A stretch of DNA of 64,000 nucleotides from Vibrio sp. MedPE-SWchi (GTDB lineage Bacteria > Pseudomonadota > Gammaproteobacteria > Enterobacterales > Vibrionaceae). A program made the translations under genes and the position numbers. Below the pieces are notes generated by a model. The model searched no databases and was not told the origin of the DNA. It saw only the letters and a list, made by a program, of their open reading frames with translations. Positions 47,932 through 56,902 of this stretch are shown here, piece by piece. Within the stretch, counting starts at the first letter, position 1. Every line of letters begins with the position of its first letter. The stretch covers positions 186,001 to 250,000 of the forward strand of contig MPDB01000001.1 in the NCBI GenBank assembly GCA_001874155.1. Reading direction: 5' to 3'.

Positions 47932-50900
47932 TTACTCATTTGCTGCACAATTCAAATTTAATAACATCAATTCTCGCAAAGCTACTGAAAATTTAGCAAA
48001 TTCATGGACAGAACCCACTTTAAACTCATTTAAAATGTTCTCCCATCGGTGCAACGAAACTTCATTACTCACAATCCATTCATCTAATGCTTTCATGACA
48101 TCAAGTTTATCTGGGTCACAACTGCAACTCATTACTTGACCCGTAAGTTGTCGCTGCTGCCAATCTAAATCTTCTCTGAACGCGGCTCGCGCTAAAGCTT
48201 GCCAGTTATTATCAACCGCTTGGCCGTTAATTTGTTTCAAGAACCAATGCAAAGAGAGTCTGTCGCCGAGGTTATAGTAAAGCTTGGCTGTTTGTTCAAC
48301 AGATTTAGCTTTTTCTCGGGCTACTGTGGATATATCCAGTACTGAGTACAAACTCGACAAACGTGAGACGTATTTCGCTAGCTCGCTCGATATGCCTCTA
48401 TCTATCCATTGCTGCGCCATCTCTTCATGTTCTTGAACTTCTTCACTAACCAACATTCCATCAAGTTGACTAGTGATCGTATCAACATCGGCTTGATACA
48501 AGTTAATCAACTCTTTGACCGATTGTTTGCCAGGACGGTTTCTCAGTATCCATCGAGATAGCCTTCTTAGTGTTCGACGAACATAGTAAAGCACATCGTA
48601 TTGAGCGTCTGAATCCGCTTTGTTATCAAGTGCTCGAGTCTGAACGAGAACATCCCCTAGACCATAGATTTCACGCGCTGCGACATAAGCATTAGCAATG
48701 TCTACAATCGTTGACCCTGTTTCTTCTTGAAGACGAGTGACAAAGTTACAACCCATTTCGTTAACCATTTGATTAGCTAACACAGTCGCAATAATCTCGG
48801 CTCTAAGAGGATGATTATCCATATAATTTGAATAGTTACGGCGTAACTCTTCCGGGAAGTATGATACGAGATTTTGGGCATGAAATTCATCATTAGCGAT
48901 GTCATCATGAACAAGATCTTCTTTTAGAGTCATCTTACCGTAAGCAATCAGTACAGATAACTCAGGTCGAGTTAAAGCCTTACCTTGCTTTTCTCGTTCT
49001 AATAGAGTTTCATCATCAGGAATGTACTCTAACGCTCGATCCAAATGCCCTGCTTTTTCCATTGTGTGAATAAAACGAATTTGCTCTTTGACAAGCGATA
49101 CGCCTTGTTTTTCTGTTACTGAAATAGACTCAGCTTGGCAGTAAGCGTCATCAAGAACGATTTCACCAACCTCGTCCTCCATTGACTCTAGGATCTTATT
49201 ACGCTGTTTAACCGTTAGGTCGCCATGTGTAACAAGGCCATTGAGGAATATCTTTATATTCACTTCATTATCAGAACAATCTACGCCACCGACGTTATCA
49301 ACAAAATCAGTGTTAACTCGACCACCAGCCAGTGCGAACTCAATTCGACCTAACTGGGTCATCCCTAAGTTACCACCCTCGCCAATCACCTTAGCTTTAA
49401 CATCTTGCCCATCAACACGCAGAACATCATTGGCACGATCACCAACATCAGTATGAGTTTCGCTTGAGGCTTTAACGTATGTACCGATCCCACCATTCCA
49501 AAGCAGATCAACCTGCATAGAGAGGATCTTCTTAATCAACTCATTTGGTGTCATCGATCCTTTCTTCGTCCCAAGCATCTTCTGAATTTCAGGTGTCAAA
49601 GAAATCGATTTAGCACGACGAGAGAAGATACCCCCACCTTTTGAGATGAGCTTCTCGTTGTAATCATCCCAACCTGAGCGAGGTAGATTAAACAGGCGAT
49701 CACGTTCTTTCCAAGACTTCGCTGAGTCTGGGTTCGGATCAATAAATATGTGCATGTGATTAAATGCGGCTTGAAGGCGAATATGTTTCGATAGCAACAT
49801 ACCGTTACCGAACACGTCTCCCGCCATATCGCCAACACCAATGACCGTAAAGTCAGTCGTTTGACAGTTAATACCCATTTCTCGGAAGTGGCGTTTAACC
49901 GATTCCCAACCACCTTTCGCGGTTATCCCCATCGCCTTGTGGTCGTAACCGTTTGAGCCGCCAGACGCAAACGCGTCACCAAGCCAGAAGTTGTATTCCT
50001 CTGATACAGAGTTTGCTAAATCAGAGAACGTCGCTGTCCCTTTATCGGCGGCAACAACCAAATACGGATCATCTTCATCGTGACGAACAACATTTTTAGG
50101 TGGGATCACTGCATCATCCATAACGTTATCGGACACATCCAGCAAGGCACGGATAAAGCGCTTATAGCAGCGTTGTCCTTCTGCGAAAATTTCATCGCGT
50201 CCCGTGAAATTATGCTGACGCTTACAAACGAAACCGCCTTTTGCGCCAACGGGTACGATTACGGTGTTCTTGACCTGCTGAGCTTTAACCAAGCCAAGTA
50301 TTTCTGTACGGAAATCTTCTTGTCTGTCTGACCAACGCAGTCCACCTCGAGCAACTTTTCCGCCTCGTAGATGCACACCTTCAATATCAGGCGCGTAAAC
50401 GAAGATCTCGAATGCCGGTACTGGTTGAGGAATCTCAGGGATGTCGCTTGGCTTCATTTTGAGTGAAAGCCATGGCTTAGGCTGTTTGTTATCACCAACT
50501 TGATAATAATTCGTTCTCAACGTTGCTGTGATCATTTCCATGTAGCGACGAATAATACGATCGTCATCCAAGCTTTCTACATGATCTAGTTGCTCGGTTA
50601 GTTTGGTAATGAGATCATTTTGCCCTTTTTGACTCCCTTTTGATTTAGGATCAAAACGCTTTGTAAATAGATCGACTAACCCTTTCGCAATGTGCGGATA
50701 ATGGTTCAGTGTCTCTTCAATATAGTGCTGACTGAATGGGAAACCAACTTGGCGCATATATCGAGCATACGCTCTTAATATTGAGATCTCTCTTCCGGTT
50801 AAAGACGCGCCCAGTACTAGACGGTTAAAGCCATCACTTTCTAGATCGCCAGCCCAAATCGCAGCAAATGCTTGTTGGAATCGATCTCTTGCTTCACGAA

Positions 50901-52773
50901 GGTCGACCGACTTATCGCTTTTATGGAGCATAGAGAAGTCAAGGATCCAATACGTTTGGCCATTCACTTTTCTCACTTCGTAAGGCGACTCACCAATGAC
51001 ACGTAAGCCAAGGTTTTCTAGCATAGGCATTACGTCAGAGAGGTGAATAGGCTCATCTCTATGATAAAGTTTCAACTTAACTGCTTTTGAATCGGCCGCT
51101 TCTTCTTGAGGACGGTAGAACAACATGCCTAACTTGTTATCGTCGTTCAGTGCTTCAAGTCGTTCAATATCTGCAACCGCCGAGCCTGGCATCATGTCTT
51201 CTTTATACGAGCGCGGGAATGCTCTCATATAATCTTTCGATAACGGTAACCCTTTGCTTTCGCCAAAATTAGCAACAATAGCATCTGAAAGTCGATCATC
51301 CCATGTGGATGATGCTTCCACTAAATTGTGTTCAATCTTTTTAACGTCTACATCCATATTGTTATTATCTACACGCACAATGTAATGAGTTCTAGCTAAA
51401 GGGCTCTCTGAGAAATACGTCGTAAATTCTACTTCTTGCTCACAGCCAAAGTACTGCTGAAGAATACGTTGAGTCTGACGTCTTAGCTCCGTGTTGTAAC
51501 GGTCTTTGGTGACATACACCATACAACTGAAGAATCGACCAAATGGGTCTTTACGAACAAACAATCTCAGCATGTCGCGGTCTTGCATTTGTACAACACC
51601 CATGCCTACTTCTAGAAGTTCATTGTCTTTCGCTTGAAGAAGCTCATCGCGTGGATAGTTTTCTAGAATATTGTGCAGCGCTTTGTACGAGTATGAGCCG
51701 TCTCTGTAGCCACTCATTTCTAAGATGCGTTCAACCTTCTCACGGATCAGCGGGATACTTTCAACACTTTGGTTATAGACAGCTGAAGTGTAAAGCCCAG
51801 TAAAGCGATGTTCACCAATCACTTTGCCTTTGTCGTCAAACTTTTTGATCCCGATGTAATCGGTATACGCAGGTCTATGAATACGAGATTGTGCGTTCCC
51901 TTTTGTGACGATGAGCAAGAATGCTTTCATCGCTTCTAGTCGAGCGGAATCGGTAAAGTCAGACAACTTAACAGCTCTCACACGACTTGGTTCGGAAAAT
52001 AGACCTAGCCCTTTGTCTTTTGTCGGTGTTAGAACGGTATCGCCGTCAACATTGATCAGGTCATACTCTTTATACCCCATGAAGGTAAAGTTATGATCAC
52101 CTAACCAACGCAAGAATTTTATTGTGTCATCGTAACGATCGTCTTGAGACTCAATGATCTCTTTTTGGCCAACAACTTGGTTGGTTACTTCTTCTAGTTT
52201 CTCAACCATCAGTAACCAGTCTTTTACAACATGACCCGTATCGTTGATTATGCTGAGTAACTCAGTCTTTAGCGACGTCATTGTCTCTTTACTACTTAGC
52301 CTATCAACCTCGATATGGAATAGAGATTGGAAGACACCATCACCGCTATTGATGCCAACCGTTTGGCCTTTTTTATTGCGTTCTATTTGAGTTGGGCCGT
52401 GAAGCATCAGGTGAGAAGAGAGATCCAGTCGGCTCAATGCCATTTTTACAGAATCAACTAGAAACGGACTATCAGGAACAATCATCTCAACTATCGTATG
52501 CGTTGACTGCCAACCTTGACGACTAACCGTAGGGTTAAACACTCTTACGGAAATGTCTTCTGGTTTCTTTTCATTGATGTGATGCCAAAGGCTAACAACA
52601 GCACCATAGAGGTCGGATTCGTTTCTTTCTATTAAATCTTCTTGCGCTATATTGCTGAACAGATGTTGAGCAAGTTGTGTCACTAGGGGTTGGTCAGAAA
52701 GCTCTAGTTTGTCTTGAATGAGTTTATAAACCTTTTCAAGAAGAACCGGCATTAGAGTTTCACGCACGGTCAT
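47932..52773 (-). CDS. Large NAD-specific glutamate dehydrogenase
   Basis: At 1613 residues this is the large L_180/GdhB class of NAD-glutamate dehydrogenase, which converts glutamate to 2-oxoglutarate and ammonium. The long N-terminal part carries ACT-like regulatory regions; the catalytic core includes RGGLRWSDRQEDFRTEILGL, VPVGAKGGF with the catalytic Lys, and the NAD region VIGEGGNLGMTQLGR. I use ATG 52773, with GGAG upstream, instead of GTG 52779. It is the longest gene in the window and apparently intact. Confidence 0.96.
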   Translation of the reverse strand: MTVRETLMPVLLEKVYKLIQDKLELSDQPLVTQLAQHLFSNIAQEDLIERNESDLYGAVVSLWHHINEKKPEDISVRVFNPTVSRQGWQSTHTIVEMIVPDSPFLVDSVKMALSRLDLSSHLMLHGPTQIERNKKGQTVGINSGDGVFQSLFHIEVDRLSSKETMTSLKTELLSIINDTGHVVKDWLLMVEKLEEVTNQVVGQKEIIESQDDRYDDTIKFLRWLGDHNFTFMGYKEYDLINVDGDTVLTPTKDKGLGLFSEPSRVRAVKLSDFTDSARLEAMKAFLLIVTKGNAQSRIHRPAYTDYIGIKKFDDKGKVIGEHRFTGLYTSAVYNQSVESIPLIREKVERILEMSGYRDGSYSYKALHNILENYPRDELLQAKDNELLEVGMGVVQMQDRDMLRLFVRKDPFGRFFSCMVYVTKDRYNTELRRQTQRILQQYFGCEQEVEFTTYFSESPLARTHYIVRVDNNNMDVDVKKIEHNLVEASSTWDDRLSDAIVANFGESKGLPLSKDYMRAFPRSYKEDMMPGSAVADIERLEALNDDNKLGMLFYRPQEEAADSKAVKLKLYHRDEPIHLSDVMPMLENLGLRVIGESPYEVRKVNGQTYWILDFSMLHKSDKSVDLREARDRFQQAFAAIWAGDLESDGFNRLVLGASLTGREISILRAYARYMRQVGFPFSQHYIEETLNHYPHIAKGLVDLFTKRFDPKSKGSQKGQNDLITKLTEQLDHVESLDDDRIIRRYMEMITATLRTNYYQVGDNKQPKPWLSLKMKPSDIPEIPQPVPAFEIFVYAPDIEGVHLRGGKVARGGLRWSDRQEDFRTEILGLVKAQQVKNTVIVPVGAKGGFVCKRQHNFTGRDEIFAEGQRCYKRFIRALLDVSDNVMDDAVIPPKNVVRHDEDDPYLVVAADKGTATFSDLANSVSEEYNFWLGDAFASGGSNGYDHKAMGITAKGGWESVKRHFREMGINCQTTDFTVIGVGDMAGDVFGNGMLLSKHIRLQAAFNHMHIFIDPNPDSAKSWKERDRLFNLPRSGWDDYNEKLISKGGGIFSRRAKSISLTPEIQKMLGTKKGSMTPNELIKKILSMQVDLLWNGGIGTYVKASSETHTDVGDRANDVLRVDGQDVKAKVIGEGGNLGMTQLGRIEFALAGGRVNTDFVDNVGGVDCSDNEVNIKIFLNGLVTHGDLTVKQRNKILESMEDEVGEIVLDDAYCQAESISVTEKQGVSLVKEQIRFIHTMEKAGHLDRALEYIPDDETLLEREKQGKALTRPELSVLIAYGKMTLKEDLVHDDIANDEFHAQNLVSYFPEELRRNYSNYMDNHPLRAEIIATVLANQMVNEMGCNFVTRLQEETGSTIVDIANAYVAAREIYGLGDVLVQTRALDNKADSDAQYDVLYYVRRTLRRLSRWILRNRPGKQSVKELINLYQADVDTITSQLDGMLVSEEVQEHEEMAQQWIDRGISSELAKYVSRLSSLYSVLDISTVAREKAKSVEQTAKLYYNLGDRLSLHWFLKQINGQAVDNNWQALARAAFREDLDWQQRQLTGQVMSCSCDPDKLDVMKALDEWIVSNEVSLHRWENILNEFKVGSVHEFAKFSVALRELMLLNLNCAANE

Positions 52774-52962
52774 ATTCACGCTCCGCTATTAGAATTGTAT
52801 TTTTTGTAGGGAATGCTGTAAGCATAGTGCTTAAAGCAGGTAATGCATGATTTTATTGTAAAAGTTTTATTGATAAATAGTTAATGATAATTTTACGTGC
52901 AACAGTAGGAATGTTCGATAATGTGATAGGTGTTCTGTTTAAACAACTGAGAAATCAATTGC

Positions 52963-53181
52963 TCATAGCATTTCTAACTTTAGAAACTTATTGTTTTGGT
53001 CAGTTGTGAGCCTAAAACGCCCTTTCACACCAATTTGACTGAGAAACGCTCGGAATTTTACAGCGGGTAATTGGATTCTTAAGCCTGAATCAGTCACCAC
53101 ATGGACAACACTTGCGGCACCCGAGTAGTGATCTAAAAATGCTTGATAGGTAATATTCAAAGAAAAATTATACTGTTTCAC
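52963..53181 (-). CDS. DUF2835 protein
   Basis: A 72-residue protein (MKQYNFSLNITYQAFLDHYS start, QLPAVKFRAFLSQIGVKGRF core) matching the DUF2835 family of Gammaproteobacteria, function unknown. It lies 86 bp downstream of pepN and 190 bp upstream of the glutamate dehydrogenase on the same strand. Confidence 0.88.
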   Translation of the reverse strand: MKQYNFSLNITYQAFLDHYSGAASVVHVVTDSGLRIQLPAVKFRAFLSQIGVKGRFRLTTDQNNKFLKLEML

Positions 53182-53232
53182 TGCTGCACACTCTGTCCTT
53201 AGTCTATTTGTGTAATGTCACTGTATATTGGA

Positions 53233-53260
53233 TAAGGTGGTGCTCAGTGACACCACCTTA
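53233..53260 (-). other. Strong hairpin after pepN
   Basis: TAAGGTGGTG / CACCACCTTA is a perfect 10-bp stem with an 8-base loop, 8 bp after the pepN stop. It has no T-run, so it may be a weak or factor-aided terminator that lets some transcripts reach the DUF2835 gene. Confidence 0.6.
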
Positions 53261-53267
53261 AACCCAT

Positions 53268-55874
53268 TTAGCTTTCTAACGCTTTTGTTACTTTCTCGTA
53301 GAGATCTTTCGCTAGATTATCAAGAGACTTCAAAGACTCCAGTTGTTCTTTGATCAGTTCTTGTCTGTGTTGATCATACTTTTTGAATTTTAGTAATGGA
53401 TCAATCAAGCGCGACGCGACTTGTGGGTTACTGCTGTTAAGCTCTCGTATAATTTCACCAGCAAAACGGTAACCATCACCAGTTTTATCATGGAACTGAA
53501 CGGGGTTCCCATTTAGAAAAGCGCCGATGAGGCTGCGGGTTCGGTTCGGATTTTTAATGCTAAATGCCGAGTGTTCCATCGTTTGCTTGATAACAGTAAG
53601 AGCATTACTCGCAGGGTTTGTTCCCTGCATCGTAAACCACTTATCCATCACGAGTCCATCATGCTGCCACTTGTTACTATAATCTCCCATCAATGTTTCT
53701 CGGCATTTTAATTCTGCGCTATTTGCGCTCGTCATTGCGGCAATGGTGTCGGTCATATTGTTAGAGTTTTTGTATTGTAGTGACACTAATTCCTCTCCCA
53801 TCGGGGTCAACGAAAGATAAGAAAGACAAACATTACGCAACGCTCGCTGACCAATAGCCGAGTGTTCAATCGTGTACTCTGGTTGTGCCATTGCATGGTA
53901 GATAGCAGTCAGTTCATCGGCCATCTCATTGGCAAAGGTTTTCTTAGTTTGTTTAAGTACTTTCGCTATTGAATCAACATCGACTTCTTCATACCAACCC
54001 GACACTTCATTATGGCTTGGCAGTGAGAGTACTTCTGCAATAAATGCAGGCTCTAAGTCTTTGCTCAGTAACACGCCACGGAATGCATCGATGACTTGCG
54101 GATCGATGACGACATCTGACTGATTTTGAACGTTAGTAACGTTGCTCTTAATATATTTTGCCAACAACATTTGCCCAGCGTCCCATCGAGCGAATTCATT
54201 TCGCGCATGGTTCATTAAGAAAATCAGTTCAGAGTCTGTATATTCGTATTCCAAAACTACCGGCGCAGAAAACTCTCGTAGCAGTGATAGGATAGGCAAC
54301 GATTCAACATTTTCAAACACAAACGTTTGACTAGCCTGAGTTACACTAAGAATATTCGACACTTTTGAACCGTTACACTGTAGCGGAATAACACTTCCTT
54401 GTGCATCATAAAGCTCAATATCGAATGGTATATGGAGCGGCTCTTTCTCTTGTTGATCTTGAGTTGGCAGCGTTTTCTGAGTCACTGTAAGAGAATACGT
54501 ATTTTCATTCTGATTGTACTCACTTTGTACGCTGACTTTTGGCGTCCCTGACTGGCTATACCATAATCGGAATTGTTTAAGATCGATTCCCGAAGCATCT
54601 TCCATCGCCGAGACAAAATCTTCACAAGTCGCCGCAGTGCCATCATAACGTTCAAAATACAAAGCTATCCCCTGCTGGAATGCCTGCTCACCAAGAAGCG
54701 TATGAATCATTCTAATAACTTCACTGCCTTTTTCATAGACCGTCAATGTATAGAAGTTATTCATCTCAATCACTTTGTCTGGGCGAATGGGATGTGACAT
54801 TGGACTAGCATCCTCAGCAAACTGAGGCCCACGGATAATACGAACATTGTTAATTCGGTTCACCGCTCTAGAACCTAAGTCAGATGAGAACTCTTGATCT
54901 CTGAATACGGTTAGCCCTTCTTTCAAACTTAATTGAAACCAATCTCTACAAGTAACTCGGTTACCTGTCCAGTTGTGGAAATACTCGTGTCCTATTACGG
55001 CTTCGATATCCAAATAGTCGGTATCGGTTGCCGTTTGATTATTGGCAAGAACATACTTTGAATTAAAGACATTTAGGCCTTTGTTTTCCATTGCGCCCAT
55101 GTTGAAAAAATCGACAGCTACAATCATGTAAATGTCTAAATCGTATTCTAGATTAAAGCGCTCTTCGTCCCACTTCATTGAATTAACCAGAGATACCATT
55201 GCATGATTAGCTCTGTCTAAATTACCTTTGTCGACAAAGATCTCAAGATCGACAGCTCGCCCTGATTTGGTCGTGTAATTATCTCGAAGAACATCAAAGT
55301 CACCTGCAACTAAAGCAAACAGATAGGCAGGCTTAGGGTGCGGGTCTTGCCATTTTACCCAGTGACGGTCTTTGTCCAATTTGCCTTCGTCAATTCGATT
55401 TCCGTTGCTGAGTAGGTATGGATATTGGTCGGTATCAGCAATTACGGTTGTCGTAAACTTTGCCAGCACATCGGGTCTATCGAGGTAGTACGTAATTCTT
55501 CTAAACCCTTCGGCTTCACACTGTGTACAGAACGCACCACCCGATTTGTACAAACCTTCCAGCGCGGTGTTTTCTTCTGGATTCACCAGAGTCACAATCG
55601 TCAACTGGCAATCGCCTGGCATCGAGTGAATAACAAGCCCAGTTTCCGAAACCTCATAGTCGCTCCACTTCTCTCCATCTATAAGGATTTCTTTCAGTGA
55701 CAATCCTTCTCCATCCAGATTCAAACTGGTACTTGTAGAAAGTTGCTGGACGGTAGAATGAGCAGTGACGACGGTTTCGGTATCAAAAAGGTCAAAGGTA
55801 AGGTCTAAATCAGTAACGGTAAAAGAAGGCGATAAGTAATCTTTGCGATATTTGGCTTGGGGAGTATGTGCCAT
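53268..55874 (-). CDS. pepN: Aminopeptidase N
   Basis: An 868-residue M1 zinc metallopeptidase, close to E. coli PepN (870). The substrate-binding GAMEN motif is in MGAMENKGLNVF; the zinc site HEYFHNWTGNRV ... LKEGLTVF is the HExxH-x18-E pattern. It removes N-terminal residues from peptides in the cytoplasm and has no signal peptide. It appears to have its own promoter in the 220-bp gap upstream. Confidence 0.97.
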   Translation of the reverse strand: MAHTPQAKYRKDYLSPSFTVTDLDLTFDLFDTETVVTAHSTVQQLSTSTSLNLDGEGLSLKEILIDGEKWSDYEVSETGLVIHSMPGDCQLTIVTLVNPEENTALEGLYKSGGAFCTQCEAEGFRRITYYLDRPDVLAKFTTTVIADTDQYPYLLSNGNRIDEGKLDKDRHWVKWQDPHPKPAYLFALVAGDFDVLRDNYTTKSGRAVDLEIFVDKGNLDRANHAMVSLVNSMKWDEERFNLEYDLDIYMIVAVDFFNMGAMENKGLNVFNSKYVLANNQTATDTDYLDIEAVIGHEYFHNWTGNRVTCRDWFQLSLKEGLTVFRDQEFSSDLGSRAVNRINNVRIIRGPQFAEDASPMSHPIRPDKVIEMNNFYTLTVYEKGSEVIRMIHTLLGEQAFQQGIALYFERYDGTAATCEDFVSAMEDASGIDLKQFRLWYSQSGTPKVSVQSEYNQNENTYSLTVTQKTLPTQDQQEKEPLHIPFDIELYDAQGSVIPLQCNGSKVSNILSVTQASQTFVFENVESLPILSLLREFSAPVVLEYEYTDSELIFLMNHARNEFARWDAGQMLLAKYIKSNVTNVQNQSDVVIDPQVIDAFRGVLLSKDLEPAFIAEVLSLPSHNEVSGWYEEVDVDSIAKVLKQTKKTFANEMADELTAIYHAMAQPEYTIEHSAIGQRALRNVCLSYLSLTPMGEELVSLQYKNSNNMTDTIAAMTSANSAELKCRETLMGDYSNKWQHDGLVMDKWFTMQGTNPASNALTVIKQTMEHSAFSIKNPNRTRSLIGAFLNGNPVQFHDKTGDGYRFAGEIIRELNSSNPQVASRLIDPLLKFKKYDQHRQELIKEQLESLKSLDNLAKDLYEKVTKALES

Positions 55875-55945
55875 TGTCTTGATCCTTGTGACGAAAGTGT
55901 TTTGTTCTATTTCTACGGTGTGTACGTAATACTTACAACCCCTAA

Positions 55946-55980
55946 ATAAAAAAAACGAGGCATTTAGTTAAAATACCTCG
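55946..55980 (-). terminator. Terminator downstream of the secreted protein gene
   Basis: On the minus strand CGAGGTATTT pairs with AAATGCCTCG (one mismatch/wobble) and is followed by eight T. It lies 115 bp beyond the stop at 56096 and ahead of pepN. Confidence 0.75.
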
Positions 55981-56095
55981 TACAAGTGTTGAAATAAACA
56001 TCGTATTAACGACTTAGCTTGAAGATCTCCCTACAAATTATCGACCTTCAATTTCTCTCCCAAGAATTGTATTGCAACACTGGAAAGCATTGCGA

Positions 56096-56758
56096 TCATC
56101 GTATTCGATTGAGTACAGCAAACATGCCACCTTCATCAGCCTCAAGCGTTAATCTGTCGTTATTTAATGTATAACGAGTTTCATGCTCACCTTTTTCATA
56201 AAGTAAAACTAAGTGATCATCCTCGGTGTAGTACACCCCTTTGTGAACATTTTCGACGCCTTCCTCGTTGATCACTCGGAATAGAAATACGAAATCAGGC
56301 TGTAGAATGATATCCATTTGGCTCACGTTACTCGCCAATAGATCGTCACCTGACAGTGATTCACTAGACCACATTCCAGCCAGTGCGTTGGGCAACGCTT
56401 TAGTAAACATGACACCGTTCATATTTAGTAGATTGTGGTTTCCAGAATAGTTGTAGACTTGAGGCTCGTCTGTATTCAAACCAAGTATAATGGTGTCGTC
56501 ATTGGCGGCGTATAAACCTTCCCAATGATCCACACTGTAGTCTTTTTTCTGTATATCTATCTGAAAAGAATAGTTGGAATTCAACGACAATTTAATTGCA
56601 ATAAAATTATCACTCGAATTTTTGGGGTCTGGGTTAACCAGGTACCAGTCACCAAGAAGAAATGGTAAATCAAACTGAGTTAAGTCTTTGTTGTTATTTG
56701 ATGTTTGGCTTAACACCGAAAAGCTTACACACGCTAGCAATACAACTATCCATTTCAT
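56096..56758 (-). CDS. Secreted protein of unknown function
   Basis: A 220-residue exported protein with signal peptide MKWIVVLLACVSFSVLS and a mature part rich in beta-strand patterns. Two repeats of a 'GxWxx' type unit are visible (LLGDWYLVNP and LAGMWSSESL), each followed by a strand pair, so it may be an internally duplicated beta-barrel or lipocalin-like fold; this is inference. No Cys at the signal end supports a lipoprotein. A CRP/FNR-like site lies 56 bp upstream. Confidence 0.75.
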   Translation of the reverse strand: MKWIVVLLACVSFSVLSQTSNNNKDLTQFDLPFLLGDWYLVNPDPKNSSDNFIAIKLSLNSNYSFQIDIQKKDYSVDHWEGLYAANDDTIILGLNTDEPQVYNYSGNHNLLNMNGVMFTKALPNALAGMWSSESLSGDDLLASNVSQMDIILQPDFVFLFRVINEEGVENVHKGVYYTEDDHLVLLYEKGEHETRYTLNNDRLTLEADEGGMFAVLNRIR

Positions 56759-56813
56759 AATTCGCCCCTCGCTTTTTTTAAAGCTTAGACACGCATCACA
56801 AAGAAAGCCATTT

Positions 56814-56829
56814 TTTGATCTAAATCACA
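56814..56829. promoter_or_regulatory. CRP/FNR-like site upstream of the secreted protein gene
   Basis: TTTGATCTAAATCACA matches CRP TGTGA-N6-TCACA with one mismatch, and its inner part TTGAT-CTAA-ATCAC matches the FNR box at 9 of 10 positions. Its edge is 55 bp before the start codon. Which regulator binds cannot be told by eye. Confidence 0.6.
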
Positions 56830-56841
56830 TTGTAATTGTGT

Positions 56842-56868
56842 AAAAAAAGCGAGCACAATGGGCTCGCT
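56842..56868 (-). terminator. Terminator of prc
   Basis: AGCGAGC / GCTCGCT is a 7-bp stem with a 6-base loop. On the minus strand it is followed by seven T, 35 bp after the prc stop. Confidence 0.9.
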
Positions 56869-56902
56869 AGTTTATCTCTTCATCAATAGGTGAAGTTGTT
56901 CT

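Noticed and set aside
43377-48749. Further matS-like matches at 43377, 44532 and 48737
   Set aside because: Each has two mismatches to the consensus, which is close to what chance would give.
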